Assembly: GCA_964588495.1 (NCBI GenBank)
Contig: CAZPPS010000010.1
Span: 1-64,000, forward strand
Direction: 5' to 3'
Origin: CAVPKN01 sp964588495
GTDB lineage: Bacteria > Chlamydiota > Chlamydiia > Chlamydiales > JAAKFR01
DNA: 64,000 bases
The position numbers and the translations under genes were made by a program. Positions 52,560 through 59,505 of the stretch are shown in pieces; within the stretch, counting starts at the first letter, position 1; each line of letters starts with the position of its first letter. The notes under the pieces were generated by a model, which made no database searches, had not been told where the DNA came from, and was given only the letters and a program-made list of their open reading frames with translations.

Positions 52560-52735
52560 AAACACAAAGTCGCAAAGTCGCGAAAACACAAAGGGTAAAT
52601 TTTTTCTTTTTCTGTGTTCTCTGTGTGCTCTGTGGTTTTATAAATTCCCAAAAAGCTTTTTTATAAAAAGTGTGCGAGATAAAAAAATAACCACAGAGCA
52701 CACAGAGAACACAGAAAAAGATTTTTTTTTGTTAT
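52560..52735. repeat. Family A nested palindrome
   Basis: Inner arms tctgtgttctctgtgtgctc and gagcacacagagaacacaga are perfect complements, extended by tgtggttttat and ataaccaca. The centre holds aaattcccaaaaagcttttt. Outer words are aacacaaagtcgcaaagtcg and, weakly, cgctttgcgtttagaaacac (up to 52787). It fills the 299-base gap between a membrane gene and sod; no gene seen. Confidence 0.88.
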
Positions 52736-52847
52736 CTCTACGTGGAGGACAGAATACATGGTCTCGCTTTGCGTTTAGAAACACAAAGAGCTGGTCAAAT
52801 TTTGGTGGCTCTCCTATTCTAAGGCGAAAGTAACAGGAGACTAAGCT

Positions 52848-53483
52848 ATGGCTAAAAAATTTACTCTTCCAGAATTGCCTTATGGATATAAGGATCTCGA
52901 GCCTGTGATCAGCGGTGACATCATGGAGCTGCATCACAAGAAACACCATCAGGCGTATGTCAACAACCTGAATGCCGCTTTGGAAAAATATGAAGAGGCT
53001 CAAAACAAGGAAGATCTCAATGCGATGATCCAATTGCAGCCTGCTATCCGCTTCAATGGGGGAGGACATATCAACCACAGTATTTTCTGGACCAATCTGG
53101 CTCCTGTAAGTAAAGGGGGAGGCACACCACCAACTGGTGAGCTGGCCAATGCGATTAAAGAAAAATGGGGTTCTTTTGAGGCATTCATTGAAAAATTCAA
53201 TGCAAAAGCAGCAGCCATTCAAGGTTCTGGTTGGTGCTGGCTTGGGTTTTGCCCTTCTACAAAACAAATTTTAACCTACACACTATCTAACCAAGATCCT
53301 CTCGAGGGAACAGCGGGCTTTATCCCTCTGCTTGGAATTGATGTGTGGGAGCATGCTTATTATCTGCAGTATAAGAACGCGCGCCCCGATTATTTAAAAG
53401 CGATTTGGCAGGTTGTTAACTGGGCAAACGTAGCCGAAAGGTATAATAATTGTACTAAAGCTTGCGCTACATGCACCAAATAA
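52848..53483 (+). CDS. sodA: Superoxide dismutase, Mn type, eukaryote-like
   Basis: The enzyme converts superoxide to peroxide and oxygen. The 211 residues carry the metal ligands in LHHKKHHQAYVNNL, HSIFWTNL and the final DVWEHAYYLQYKNARPDYLK. The stretches RFNGGGHINHSIFWTNL, IQGSGWCWLGF and IPLLGIDVWEHAYYLQYKN are close to animal and plant mitochondrial MnSOD, more so than to E. coli SodA. The Gln in AIQGSGW is the manganese-type position. A cysteine-bearing tail (NNCTKACATCTK) is extra. Gene order sod-accD-dut matches Chlamydia from memory (CT294-CT292). Ribosome site aacaggagac precedes the ATG. Confidence 0.93.
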   Translation: MAKKFTLPELPYGYKDLEPVISGDIMELHHKKHHQAYVNNLNAALEKYEEAQNKEDLNAMIQLQPAIRFNGGGHINHSIFWTNLAPVSKGGGTPPTGELANAIKEKWGSFEAFIEKFNAKAAAIQGSGWCWLGFCPSTKQILTYTLSNQDPLEGTAGFIPLLGIDVWEHAYYLQYKNARPDYLKAIWQVVNWANVAERYNNCTKACATCTK

Positions 53484-53497
53484 CTTATAATAGATGA

Positions 53498-53663
53498 CAT
53501 GAACCTATCCCACTATTCGCAAAAAATGCTTTTTGCGCCTTTTTTTGCACATTCTACAACAGCTGCTTGGTCTACTTATTCAAGTATGCGCTTAGCAGCA
53601 TTTGTAAAATCTGCAAAAAAATCCATCAAAAATCATATTATTCAAATAGTGGGATAGGTTCAT
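53498..53663. repeat. Family C inverted-repeat element
   Basis: Perfect 19-base ends, atgaacctatcccactatt and aatagtgggataggttcat, flank 128 bases with no gene. Inside are gctttttgcgcctttttttgc and gcaaaaaaatccatcaaaa, words shared with the element at 62014. The structure is that of a miniature inverted-repeat element. The right end abuts the accD ATG and supplies its purine-rich ribosome site. Confidence 0.85.
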
Positions 53664-53664
53664 C

Positions 53665-54600
53665 ATGCGTTTATTCTCTCGTGACAAGCCTAAAATAAAG
53701 GTTGAAACTGTCAAAGCTGATGGATTTAGCGGCTGGCTAAAATGTACTCATTGCCAGGAAATGATCCACACCAAAGAGCTGATGCAGAATCTCAACTGCT
53801 GTCCCAAATGCGACTATCACTACAGACTCTCGGCCGTCGAACGGATCGAGAGCTTGGTTGATAAAGACTCTTTTGTCGAAATGTTTGATGAGCTCCGCTC
53901 ATTAGACCCTCTAGAGTTTGCAGATACTGAGAAATACACAGAACGTCTGAAAAAAGCCGAAGAAAAATCTGATGGAAGCGAAGCTATTATTGTGGGAAGC
54001 TGCACACTCGATGGATATGCGGCAGCGCTCGGCGTTTTAGACTTTAATTTTATGGCAGGGTCGATGGGCTCAGTTGTGGGTGAAAGGCTCACCCGGCTGA
54101 TCGAGTATGCGATTGAAAAGAAAATCCCTCTGATTGTGGTCTCAGCCTCTGGCGGTGCCCGCATGCAGGAATCGATTCTCTCGCTGATGCAGATGGCAAA
54201 AACGTCAGCTGCTCTTGCAAGGCTTCATGAAGCCAAACTTCCTTTCATTTCCGTTTTAACAAACCCCACTTTGGGGGGTGTGACAGCCTCTTTTGCAACT
54301 TTAGGAGATGTCATCGTTGCAGAGCCTGATGCCTTAATTGGTTTTGCAGGTCCACGCGTTGTCGAACAGGTGATCCGTCAAAAACTGCCTCCGGGTGCTC
54401 AAAAATCAGAGTTTTTATTAAAACTCGGTATGCTCGATTGCGTGGTCCCTCGTAAAGAGCTCCGGTCACGACTTGTTCAGTTTCTCTATTTTTTCACGGC
54501 CAATGCTCGTGAATTTGTCACTTTGCATGCAGCCCGCGCCAAACAGCTGCCCTCTGAGAAATTGCAAGAATTGTTTTTATTGACAGAAGAAGCCGAATAA
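53665..54600 (+). CDS. accD: Acetyl-CoA carboxylase carboxyltransferase beta subunit
   Basis: AccD with AccA moves carboxyl from biotin to acetyl-CoA, the first step of fatty acid synthesis. The 311 residues have the N-terminal zinc ribbon (LKCTHCQEM and CCPKCDYHYRL) and the crotonase-like core with GSMGSVVGERLTRLIEYA, VVSASGGARMQESILSLMQM and GVTASFATLGD. Length is normal. The upstream ribosome site gggataggttcatc lies in the repeat arm at 53663. The next gene is dut, 59 bases away. Confidence 0.96.
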   Translation: MRLFSRDKPKIKVETVKADGFSGWLKCTHCQEMIHTKELMQNLNCCPKCDYHYRLSAVERIESLVDKDSFVEMFDELRSLDPLEFADTEKYTERLKKAEEKSDGSEAIIVGSCTLDGYAAALGVLDFNFMAGSMGSVVGERLTRLIEYAIEKKIPLIVVSASGGARMQESILSLMQMAKTSAALARLHEAKLPFISVLTNPTLGGVTASFATLGDVIVAEPDALIGFAGPRVVEQVIRQKLPPGAQKSEFLLKLGMLDCVVPRKELRSRLVQFLYFFTANAREFVTLHAARAKQLPSEKLQELFLLTEEAE

Positions 54601-54611
54601 GTAATAGTCGA

Positions 54612-54659
54612 TTTCTATCAAAAATCAAATTATTCAAATTCTAATAGTGGGATAAATTC
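54612..54659 (+). promoter_or_regulatory. Solo right end of family C element before dut
   Basis: The bases tctatcaaaaatcaaattat and attctaatagtgggataaat repeat the right end of the element at 53498 in the same orientation and distance to the ATG. As there, the gggata block sits at ribosome-site distance from the start codon, so the repeat end probably serves translation of dut. Confidence 0.6.
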
Positions 54660-55100
54660 ATGGAAGACGTTGAAATCCTCGTGCTTACAGAAGATGGAGA
54701 TGTCCCTTACTATGCTTCAGAGGAAGCTGCAGGGGCAGATATCCGTGCTAGAGTCGATCAACCTTTAGTGATCCCGCCAGGCAAATCTGCCCTTGTTCCG
54801 ACAGGTCTTCGGTTTGAAATCCCCGTCGGTTTTGAAATTCAGGTGCGCCCGAGAAGTGGCCTGGCTCTGAAAAATCAGGTGACCGTTTTAAATACTCCTG
54901 GGACAATTGATTCCGATTATCGGGGAGAAATTCAGGTGATTTTAATCAATCATGGGCATCAGGACTTCATAGTCACTTCTGGCATGCGCATTGCGCAGCT
55001 CATTGTCTCTCCTGTTTTGCAGGCCCGTTTTGTAAAAGTGGATGCGTTGACAGAAACCGTGCGAGGCGCTCAAGGCTTTGGCCATACAGGAGTCAATTAG
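54660..55100 (+). CDS. dut: dUTP diphosphatase
   Basis: Dut hydrolyses dUTP to dUMP and keeps uracil out of DNA. The 146 residues hold the five family motifs: GADIRA, RPRSGLALKN, PGTIDSDYRGEIQVIL, RIAQLIV and the Gly-rich end GAQGFGHTG. It forms a trimer in other bacteria. The stop TAG is directly followed by the ptsN GTG (overlap of one base). Confidence 0.96.
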   Translation: MEDVEILVLTEDGDVPYYASEEAAGADIRARVDQPLVIPPGKSALVPTGLRFEIPVGFEIQVRPRSGLALKNQVTVLNTPGTIDSDYRGEIQVILINHGHQDFIVTSGMRIAQLIVSPVLQARFVKVDALTETVRGAQGFGHTGVN

Positions 55101-55591
55101 TGACGGCTGCAAAACCCAATCAGGAAAGACCGAGTCAGAACACATTTTTGATTTCAAAATATCTCAACCCCAAGTTGGTCAAACACCTTAACGTCGATGA
55201 GCGCGATGCTGCTTTAAGAACTTTGGTAGAGCTGCTCGACTCTGAGGAAAAGCTTTTGGATAAAGATGCGTTTTATCAGGCGATTTTAGAGCGGGAAAAA
55301 ATTGTTTCCACAGGAATTGGGATGGGAGTTGCCGTTCCGCACGCTAAATTGAGCGGCTATCCTACTTTTTTTATTGCAATCGGCATTCACCAAAAAGGAA
55401 TTCCCTGGGATGCCCTTGATGGAGTGCCCGTCAGGCTCGTATTTATGATTGGAGGGCCTGATGATAAACAGACAGAATATTTACAATTGCTCTCTCGCCT
55501 CACTTTGGCAATCAAAGACGAAGAGCGGCGAAAAAAAATGTTGCAATTGAGTAAACCCGAAGAGATCATTGCCCTTTTCAGAGGGATTTGA
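55100..55591 (+). CDS. ptsN: PTS EIIA-type regulatory protein (PtsN-like)
   Basis: The 163-residue protein is a single EIIA domain of the fructose/nitrogen type. The phosphate-accepting His is seen in GMGVAVPHAKL near residue 76. Such proteins act as regulators according to phosphorylation by EI and HPr, both encoded at 30.1-32.2 kb. Start GTG, overlapping dut. A second EIIA gene with a DNA-binding domain follows after seven bases, as in Chlamydia (CT291-CT290 from memory). Confidence 0.92.
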   Translation: MTAAKPNQERPSQNTFLISKYLNPKLVKHLNVDERDAALRTLVELLDSEEKLLDKDAFYQAILEREKIVSTGIGMGVAVPHAKLSGYPTFFIAIGIHQKGIPWDALDGVPVRLVFMIGGPDDKQTEYLQLLSRLTLAIKDEERRKKMLQLSKPEEIIALFRGI

Positions 55592-55598
55592 GGTACAC

Positions 55599-56294
55599 AT
55601 GGATCTAAAAATAAAAGATGTTGCTGAATTATTAAATATTTCTGAAACAACACTCAGAAGGTGGATCAGCGAGGGAAAAATTCCTGCGTATCGCTTGAAC
55701 CGGCAGTACCGTTTCAGCCGCTCTGAGATCGAAGATTGGCTGATCCAGCACAAATTAGATGCCGCTTTTTCTGAAGAGCCAACGGACGAGATCAAAGATG
55801 AAACGGTGCGGCAGGGCAACAATCTCCAGTTCAGTCTTTACCGCGCCATTTATAGAGGCGAAGTGATCTCTGAAATCACAGCCAACTCTAAAGAGGCCAT
55901 CATCTGCCAAACGATGGAGCGGATGGCAACCCGTTTTGATTTGGATGCAGAGGTTCTGACAGATTTATTTCTCGACCGGGAAAAAATGATGCCCACAACC
56001 TTGGGTCACGGCATCGGCGTCCCTCATACCCGCGATTTTTTGTTAAATACACACTACGATGTCATGGAAGTTGTCTATCCCCAACAGCCCATCGATTATG
56101 GCGCCTTAGACGGAGAGCCTGTCCACACCCTTTTCTTCCTCTTTGCTTGCGATGATCGGCATCACTTAAATCTTTTGGCCAAATTGGCTCACTTAAATAA
56201 CAATGAAAAAACGCGTGCCTTTTTTAGGACCAAACCTTCAAAAGAGCGCCTTTTAGAATTTGTAAAGCACTGGGAAAGCTCCTTGAGCAACTAA
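55599..56294 (+). CDS. PtsN-like EIIA with N-terminal DNA-binding domain
   Basis: The 231-residue protein joins a MerR/excisionase-type helix-turn-helix (KDVAELLNISETTLRRWISE to YRLNRQYRFSRSEIEDWL, residues about 5-50) to an EIIA domain with the phospho-His in LGHGIGVPHTRDF (near residue 141). A DNA-binding protein carrying a phosphotransferase acceptor can link phosphorylation state directly to transcription; this is inference. ATG 55599 is preferred to an earlier one inside ptsN because it starts at the helix-turn-helix domain. It is the last gene of the dut-ptsN-ptsN2 group. Confidence 0.9.
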   Translation: MDLKIKDVAELLNISETTLRRWISEGKIPAYRLNRQYRFSRSEIEDWLIQHKLDAAFSEEPTDEIKDETVRQGNNLQFSLYRAIYRGEVISEITANSKEAIICQTMERMATRFDLDAEVLTDLFLDREKMMPTTLGHGIGVPHTRDFLLNTHYDVMEVVYPQQPIDYGALDGEPVHTLFFLFACDDRHHLNLLAKLAHLNNNEKTRAFFRTKPSKERLLEFVKHWESSLSN

Positions 56295-56365
56295 ACCTTC
56301 CTGGATTGGGGCTTTTTTCGCCGCCCCTCAATTGTAAAAAAGACTCTCTGGTTACCCCGTTTCTA
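56295..56365. repeat. Family B half element
   Basis: Only one arm is kept (aaccttcctggattggggct, ttttttcgccgcccctcaat). A 13-base string ggttaccccgttt at its end matches, inverted, aaacggggtaacc beside the element at 4848, so that string may belong to the full element. Confidence 0.6.
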
Positions 56366-56419
56366 TCTTGACAGTCAAATAATTATTTGATACATTAAAA
56401 GACTAAACCAGGGGGATTT

Positions 56420-56848
56420 ATGGATCAAAACACAGAAGATCTTGCGCGTAAACTAGTCGATTGTTTCAATCAAAATGATCAAAACGGATTTGATGCAATC
56501 GTCGATTCTAAAGTGAATTATCGAGATATTACGTGGAATGGAGTGGATAAAGATTTTGATGTATTTACAGCAAGAGAAGCAGACTATATCAAAGCTTTTC
56601 CAAATAAAAAAACGAAGATCGACAGCATTTTATGCACAGAAGATCAGGCAGTTGTGCGCTGGACAACCACTGGAACCCAAAAAGGGGAATACCAAGGAGT
56701 GGCTCCTACAAACAAAGAGATCACAATCAGCGGAATCAGCATTTGGCGCTTTGAAAACAACAAACTGGTTGAAGCCTGGCAAATCTGGGACCGTTGCGGT
56801 CTTTTGGAGCAGCTTGGCGTCACACACGAAGCCCACGCTCAAAAATAG
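56420..56848 (+). CDS. SnoaL-like (NTF2 fold) protein
   Basis: The 142 residues match the ester cyclase/SnoaL group of small cone-shaped NTF2-fold proteins: LVDCFNQNDQNGFDAIVD, DVFTAREADYIKAFPNKKTK, VVRWTTTGTQKGEYQGVAPT, ISGISIWRFENNKLVEAWQI and DRCGLLEQLG. These include cyclases and hydrolases, but most bacterial members have unknown substrates. It is an accessory single gene with its own ribosome site (agggggattt) and terminator. Confidence 0.85.
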   Translation: MDQNTEDLARKLVDCFNQNDQNGFDAIVDSKVNYRDITWNGVDKDFDVFTAREADYIKAFPNKKTKIDSILCTEDQAVVRWTTTGTQKGEYQGVAPTNKEITISGISIWRFENNKLVEAWQIWDRCGLLEQLGVTHEAHAQK

Positions 56849-56856
56849 AGAGTGAT

Positions 56857-56894
56857 AATTTTAAGCGCTTATTTTGTAGGCGCTTAAAATTTTG
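56857..56894. terminator. Bidirectional terminator
   Basis: Arms aattttaagcgc and gcgcttaaaatt are perfect complements around ttattttgtag, with T on the right and A on the left. It lies between the convergent SnoaL-like and membrane-protein genes and can serve both. Confidence 0.8.
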
Positions 56895-57167
56895 TTATTG
56901 AATAACGAGTGCTTTAGATTCTTCAGAACGCGTCGTTTTATAGAACACAATAAATGCCGCCAATAATCCGGCAATGAAGCCAACCCCGATACCAACTGCG
57001 ATACCAATGGGGAAGCCTATATAGAACCAACACTCACCGTCCATATGTGGACGACACGCTAATGCAGCAGAGACGAAAGAAGAAACTAGAGCTGTGACTA
57101 CACCACTTCCAACTCCCACTAATAGACTGGCCTTAGAAGAATCTTGAAATATTGCTGAAATAGTCAT
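56895..57167 (-). CDS. Inc-like small membrane protein
   Basis: The 90-residue protein starts MTISAIFQDSSKAS and has two hydrophobic segments (about residues 15-37 and 49-74) separated by ACRPHMDGECW, then a short charged end. The start at 57167 is chosen at the first ATG giving a membrane protein; the frame is open further upstream but that part overlaps the next gene in another frame and is arginine-rich. Function is unknown; topology suggests an inclusion-membrane protein. Confidence 0.7.
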   Translation of the reverse strand: MTISAIFQDSSKASLLVGVGSGVVTALVSSFVSAALACRPHMDGECWFYIGFPIGIAVGIGVGFIAGLLAAFIVFYKTTRSEESKALVIQ

Positions 57168-57226
57168 AAATGGTACTCCATTTTCCCATTCATCGTGGTA
57201 TAATGTTCTTTTTAAGAAACAAAATT

Positions 57227-57481
57227 TTAATTTCCATGAGATGGACGAACACACCGAGTAATAAGGTTTCTTGCGACGGCGGTCACTACATATACGACAA
57301 GGAGTCCGATTGCGGCGCAAACAATCCCTTCTGTCATCGTGCCTGAGGTTCCAGGAGAAACCTTTTTCCAAACCTGAGTAGCCAGGTAACCGACGACGAA
57401 ACCGGCAACTGCTCCAATTTGTCGGGCTTTCCACGTAATGTTTCCTGGGTTTCTGTATTCAATTATGAAACCAACAGTCAT
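57227..57481 (-). CDS. Small membrane protein, two helices
   Basis: The 84 residues have two hydrophobic segments (about residues 22-37 and 50-70), with GAVAGFVVGYLATQVW and IVCAAIGLLVVYVVTAVA, and a basic end. Glycine-rich helices resemble DUF-type small membrane proteins, but no family is assigned. It and the 90-residue gene next to it point the same way and are 59 bases apart, so they may be co-transcribed. Confidence 0.65.
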   Translation of the reverse strand: MTVGFIIEYRNPGNITWKARQIGAVAGFVVGYLATQVWKKVSPGTSGTMTEGIVCAAIGLLVVYVVTAVARNLITRCVRPSHGN

Positions 57482-57576
57482 AATCTGTCCTTTTTTTGGT
57501 TATCTATTTTAGGCTTAAGGCCTTTTTTTAGATACAATATCTCGGAAGCCCTCGTGTTTCATGGCTGTGGGAAATT

Positions 57577-57778
57577 CAACGCACAGGAAGCAAAGTCACT
57601 AAGACGCAAAGATATATTTTATGTTTTTTGCCTTCTCTCTGTCCTCTGTGGTTTTTTAATTTACCGCAACATTTTGATCCTAAAGCCTGTGGAAATTTAT
57701 TAAACCACAGAGGACACAGAGAACAGAGAGAAAATTTTTTTCTTTTTCTTTGCGTCTTTGTGACTTTGCTTCTTTGCC
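57577..57778. repeat. Family A nested palindrome
   Basis: Inner arms ctctctgtcctctgtggttt and aaaccacagaggacacagag are near complements; outer words gaagcaaagtcactaagacg and tgcgtctttgtgactttgct are also complementary. The centre has acattttgatcctaaagcct. It occupies most of the 390-base gap before mnmA, where no gene is seen; a gggacggtcacggtcacgc run follows. Confidence 0.88.
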
Positions 57779-57871
57779 TTTTATTACCCACGAGCACAGA
57801 ACTCGGGACGGTCACGGTCACGCACGGAAAAAATAATAGATTTTCTTTTCTTAATAGTGCAAAATATTGGG

Positions 57872-58915
57872 ATGCAAACAGTAATCGTCGGAATGTCCGG
57901 AGGAGTCGACTCATCGGTCACAGCCCTTTTGCTTAAAAAACAGGGCTACCGGGTGATTGGCCTTTTCATGAAAAACTGGGAAGAGGAGGGCCCTTGTCCA
58001 GCAGAAAAGGACTATGAAGATGTCGTTTCAGTTTGTCAGCAGCTCGACATTCCTCACTATTCGGTCAATTTTTCAAAACATTATTGGGATAAAGTTTTTT
58101 CCAAGTGTCTCGACGAATATCGAGCAGGCTACACTCCCAATCCCGACATTTTGTGCAATCGGGAGATCAAATTTAAAGTCTTTTTTGAAAAAGCGATGGA
58201 GCTGGGGGCCGATTTTCTGGCAACGGGCCACTATTGCACCAAATCTTTTCATAATAGCGAATGGTGGCTTGGAAGGGGAGTCGATCCAGACAAAGACCAG
58301 AGCTATTTTTTATATACACTCAAAAGCGAGATTTTAAAAAAAGTCCTGTTTCCTATCGGAGATCTTTCCAAAAAAGAGGTGCGAGAGCTTGCGGCCAAAC
58401 ATAACCTTTCAACTGCCCAAAAAAAAGATAGCACGGGTATCTGTTTCATCGGAAAAAGAGATTTTAAAACATTTTTAAATCAGTATATTCCCAGTAATCC
58501 CGGCAATTTTGAAAGACTAGACGGTACGGTTGTGGGTAAGCACGACGGGATTGCTTTTTACACGATTGGCCAACGAAAAGGGCTAGGTCTTGGTGGCGCT
58601 GGTGATGCGTGGTATGTGATGGGCAAAGATGTCCCCCGCAATGTGGTCATTGTCGAACGGGGAGATCACCACGAAGAGCTTTACAAAGAAGAGCTCACAG
58701 CCTCTGATGTGAGCTGGGTCGGAAGTTGTCCCACATTTCCTCTAGAATGCACCGCAAAAGTGCGCTATAGAACCGCTGATGTTCCCTGCACAGTCTTCCA
58801 ACACGATAGCGGAATCCAAGTGCGCTTCCATTCCCCGCAAAAAGCCATAACCTCCCGCCAATCGATCGTCTTCTATCAAGGCTCCCTCTGCCTCGGTGGT
58901 GCCCTTATCAATTAA
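57872..58915 (+). CDS. mnmA: tRNA-specific 2-thiouridylase MnmA
   Basis: MnmA thiolates uridine 34 of Lys, Glu and Gln tRNAs using sulfur relayed to its cysteines. The 347 residues have the PP-loop GMSGGVDSSV near the start, the first catalytic Cys in PDILCNREIKFK (near residue 95) and the second in STGICFIGKRDF (near 193). GRGVDPDKDQSYFLYTL is also typical. ATG at 57872 (MQTVIVGMSGG) is preferred to a GTG 15 bases upstream. From memory it corresponds to CT287. Confidence 0.95.
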   Translation: MQTVIVGMSGGVDSSVTALLLKKQGYRVIGLFMKNWEEEGPCPAEKDYEDVVSVCQQLDIPHYSVNFSKHYWDKVFSKCLDEYRAGYTPNPDILCNREIKFKVFFEKAMELGADFLATGHYCTKSFHNSEWWLGRGVDPDKDQSYFLYTLKSEILKKVLFPIGDLSKKEVRELAAKHNLSTAQKKDSTGICFIGKRDFKTFLNQYIPSNPGNFERLDGTVVGKHDGIAFYTIGQRKGLGLGGAGDAWYVMGKDVPRNVVIVERGDHHEELYKEELTASDVSWVGSCPTFPLECTAKVRYRTADVPCTVFQHDSGIQVRFHSPQKAITSRQSIVFYQGSLCLGGALIN

Positions 58916-59002
58916 GGTTGAGAGTCTGGATCGCACGATTTTGCTTGTCAGATATTTCGATTAAAATTATCTGTATATTTTATATCTTAAAGGGGAAAAA
59001 TA

Positions 59003-59272
59003 ATGGCGCAAGAAAAAGATTTTGCTAAAATCATTGCTAAATGCTGGAGCGATCCCAAATTTAAAGAGGAGCTCTTCAAAAACCCTGAAGCTGTTTTAAA
59101 ACAAAATGGGATCAAAATTCCTGAGGGTAAAAAAATCCAGGTCCATGAAAACACATCCGAGGTTTTCAATTTAGTGATTCCCCAAAAACCTGCTGGACAA
59201 CTCGCAGAGAAAGATTTGGAAAAAGTGGCCGGTGGTGATTGGGAACTTCCTAACAGTGACTATTGTGTGTAG
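59003..59272 (+). CDS. NHLP-type RiPP precursor peptide
   Basis: The 89-residue peptide matches the nitrile-hydratase-like leader peptide (NHLP) family: AKIIAKCWSDPKFKEELFKN, PEAVLKQNGIKIPEGKKIQV, NLVIPQKPAG and LAEKDLEKVAGG. The Gly-Gly at residues 77-78 is the expected cleavage site, leaving the 11-residue core DWELPNSDYCV with one Cys and one Ser. In other bacteria such leaders guide modifying enzymes and C39-peptidase exporters. Nothing of that sort is encoded nearby, so the modifying partner is unknown. The gene has a good ribosome site (aaagggg eight bases before ATG). It stands alone between mnmA and clpC. Confidence 0.85.
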   Translation: MAQEKDFAKIIAKCWSDPKFKEELFKNPEAVLKQNGIKIPEGKKIQVHENTSEVFNLVIPQKPAGQLAEKDLEKVAGGDWELPNSDYCV

Positions 59273-59477
59273 AGCAAGCCGTCGCTACCAGTACCTTTAT
59301 CAGCTGGATCGTCGGCCCCATCAGCTATTGTGACTTTTATGCGTCCTTGAACTTGCTCCAAAAGATTTTCTGTCCATTGCACAATCAACAACACTACTTT
59401 CTGTTGTTGTCTCTGCGACAATCTCTTGCTTCTTTGCGTTTAAATATTTTTTAAAAAAAGTGCGTTAGAAATATAAG

Positions 59478-59505
59478 AGCCCGGAGATGACTCCGGGCTT
59501 TTTTT
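59478..59505. terminator. Strong terminator between NHLP gene and clpC
   Basis: Perfect arms agcccggag and ctccgggct with loop atga and a following run of seven T on the plus strand. It abuts the clpC stop and should end transcription arriving from the NHLP gene side, and perhaps help clpC on the other strand. Between 59273 and 59477 lie a possible frameshifted extension and family A-like words. Confidence 0.88.

Noticed and set aside
59263..59454. 63-codon open frame after the NHLP gene, as an independent gene
   Set aside because: Start would be TTG inside the NHLP stop region with no ribosome site. It is only of interest as a possible frameshifted core extension.
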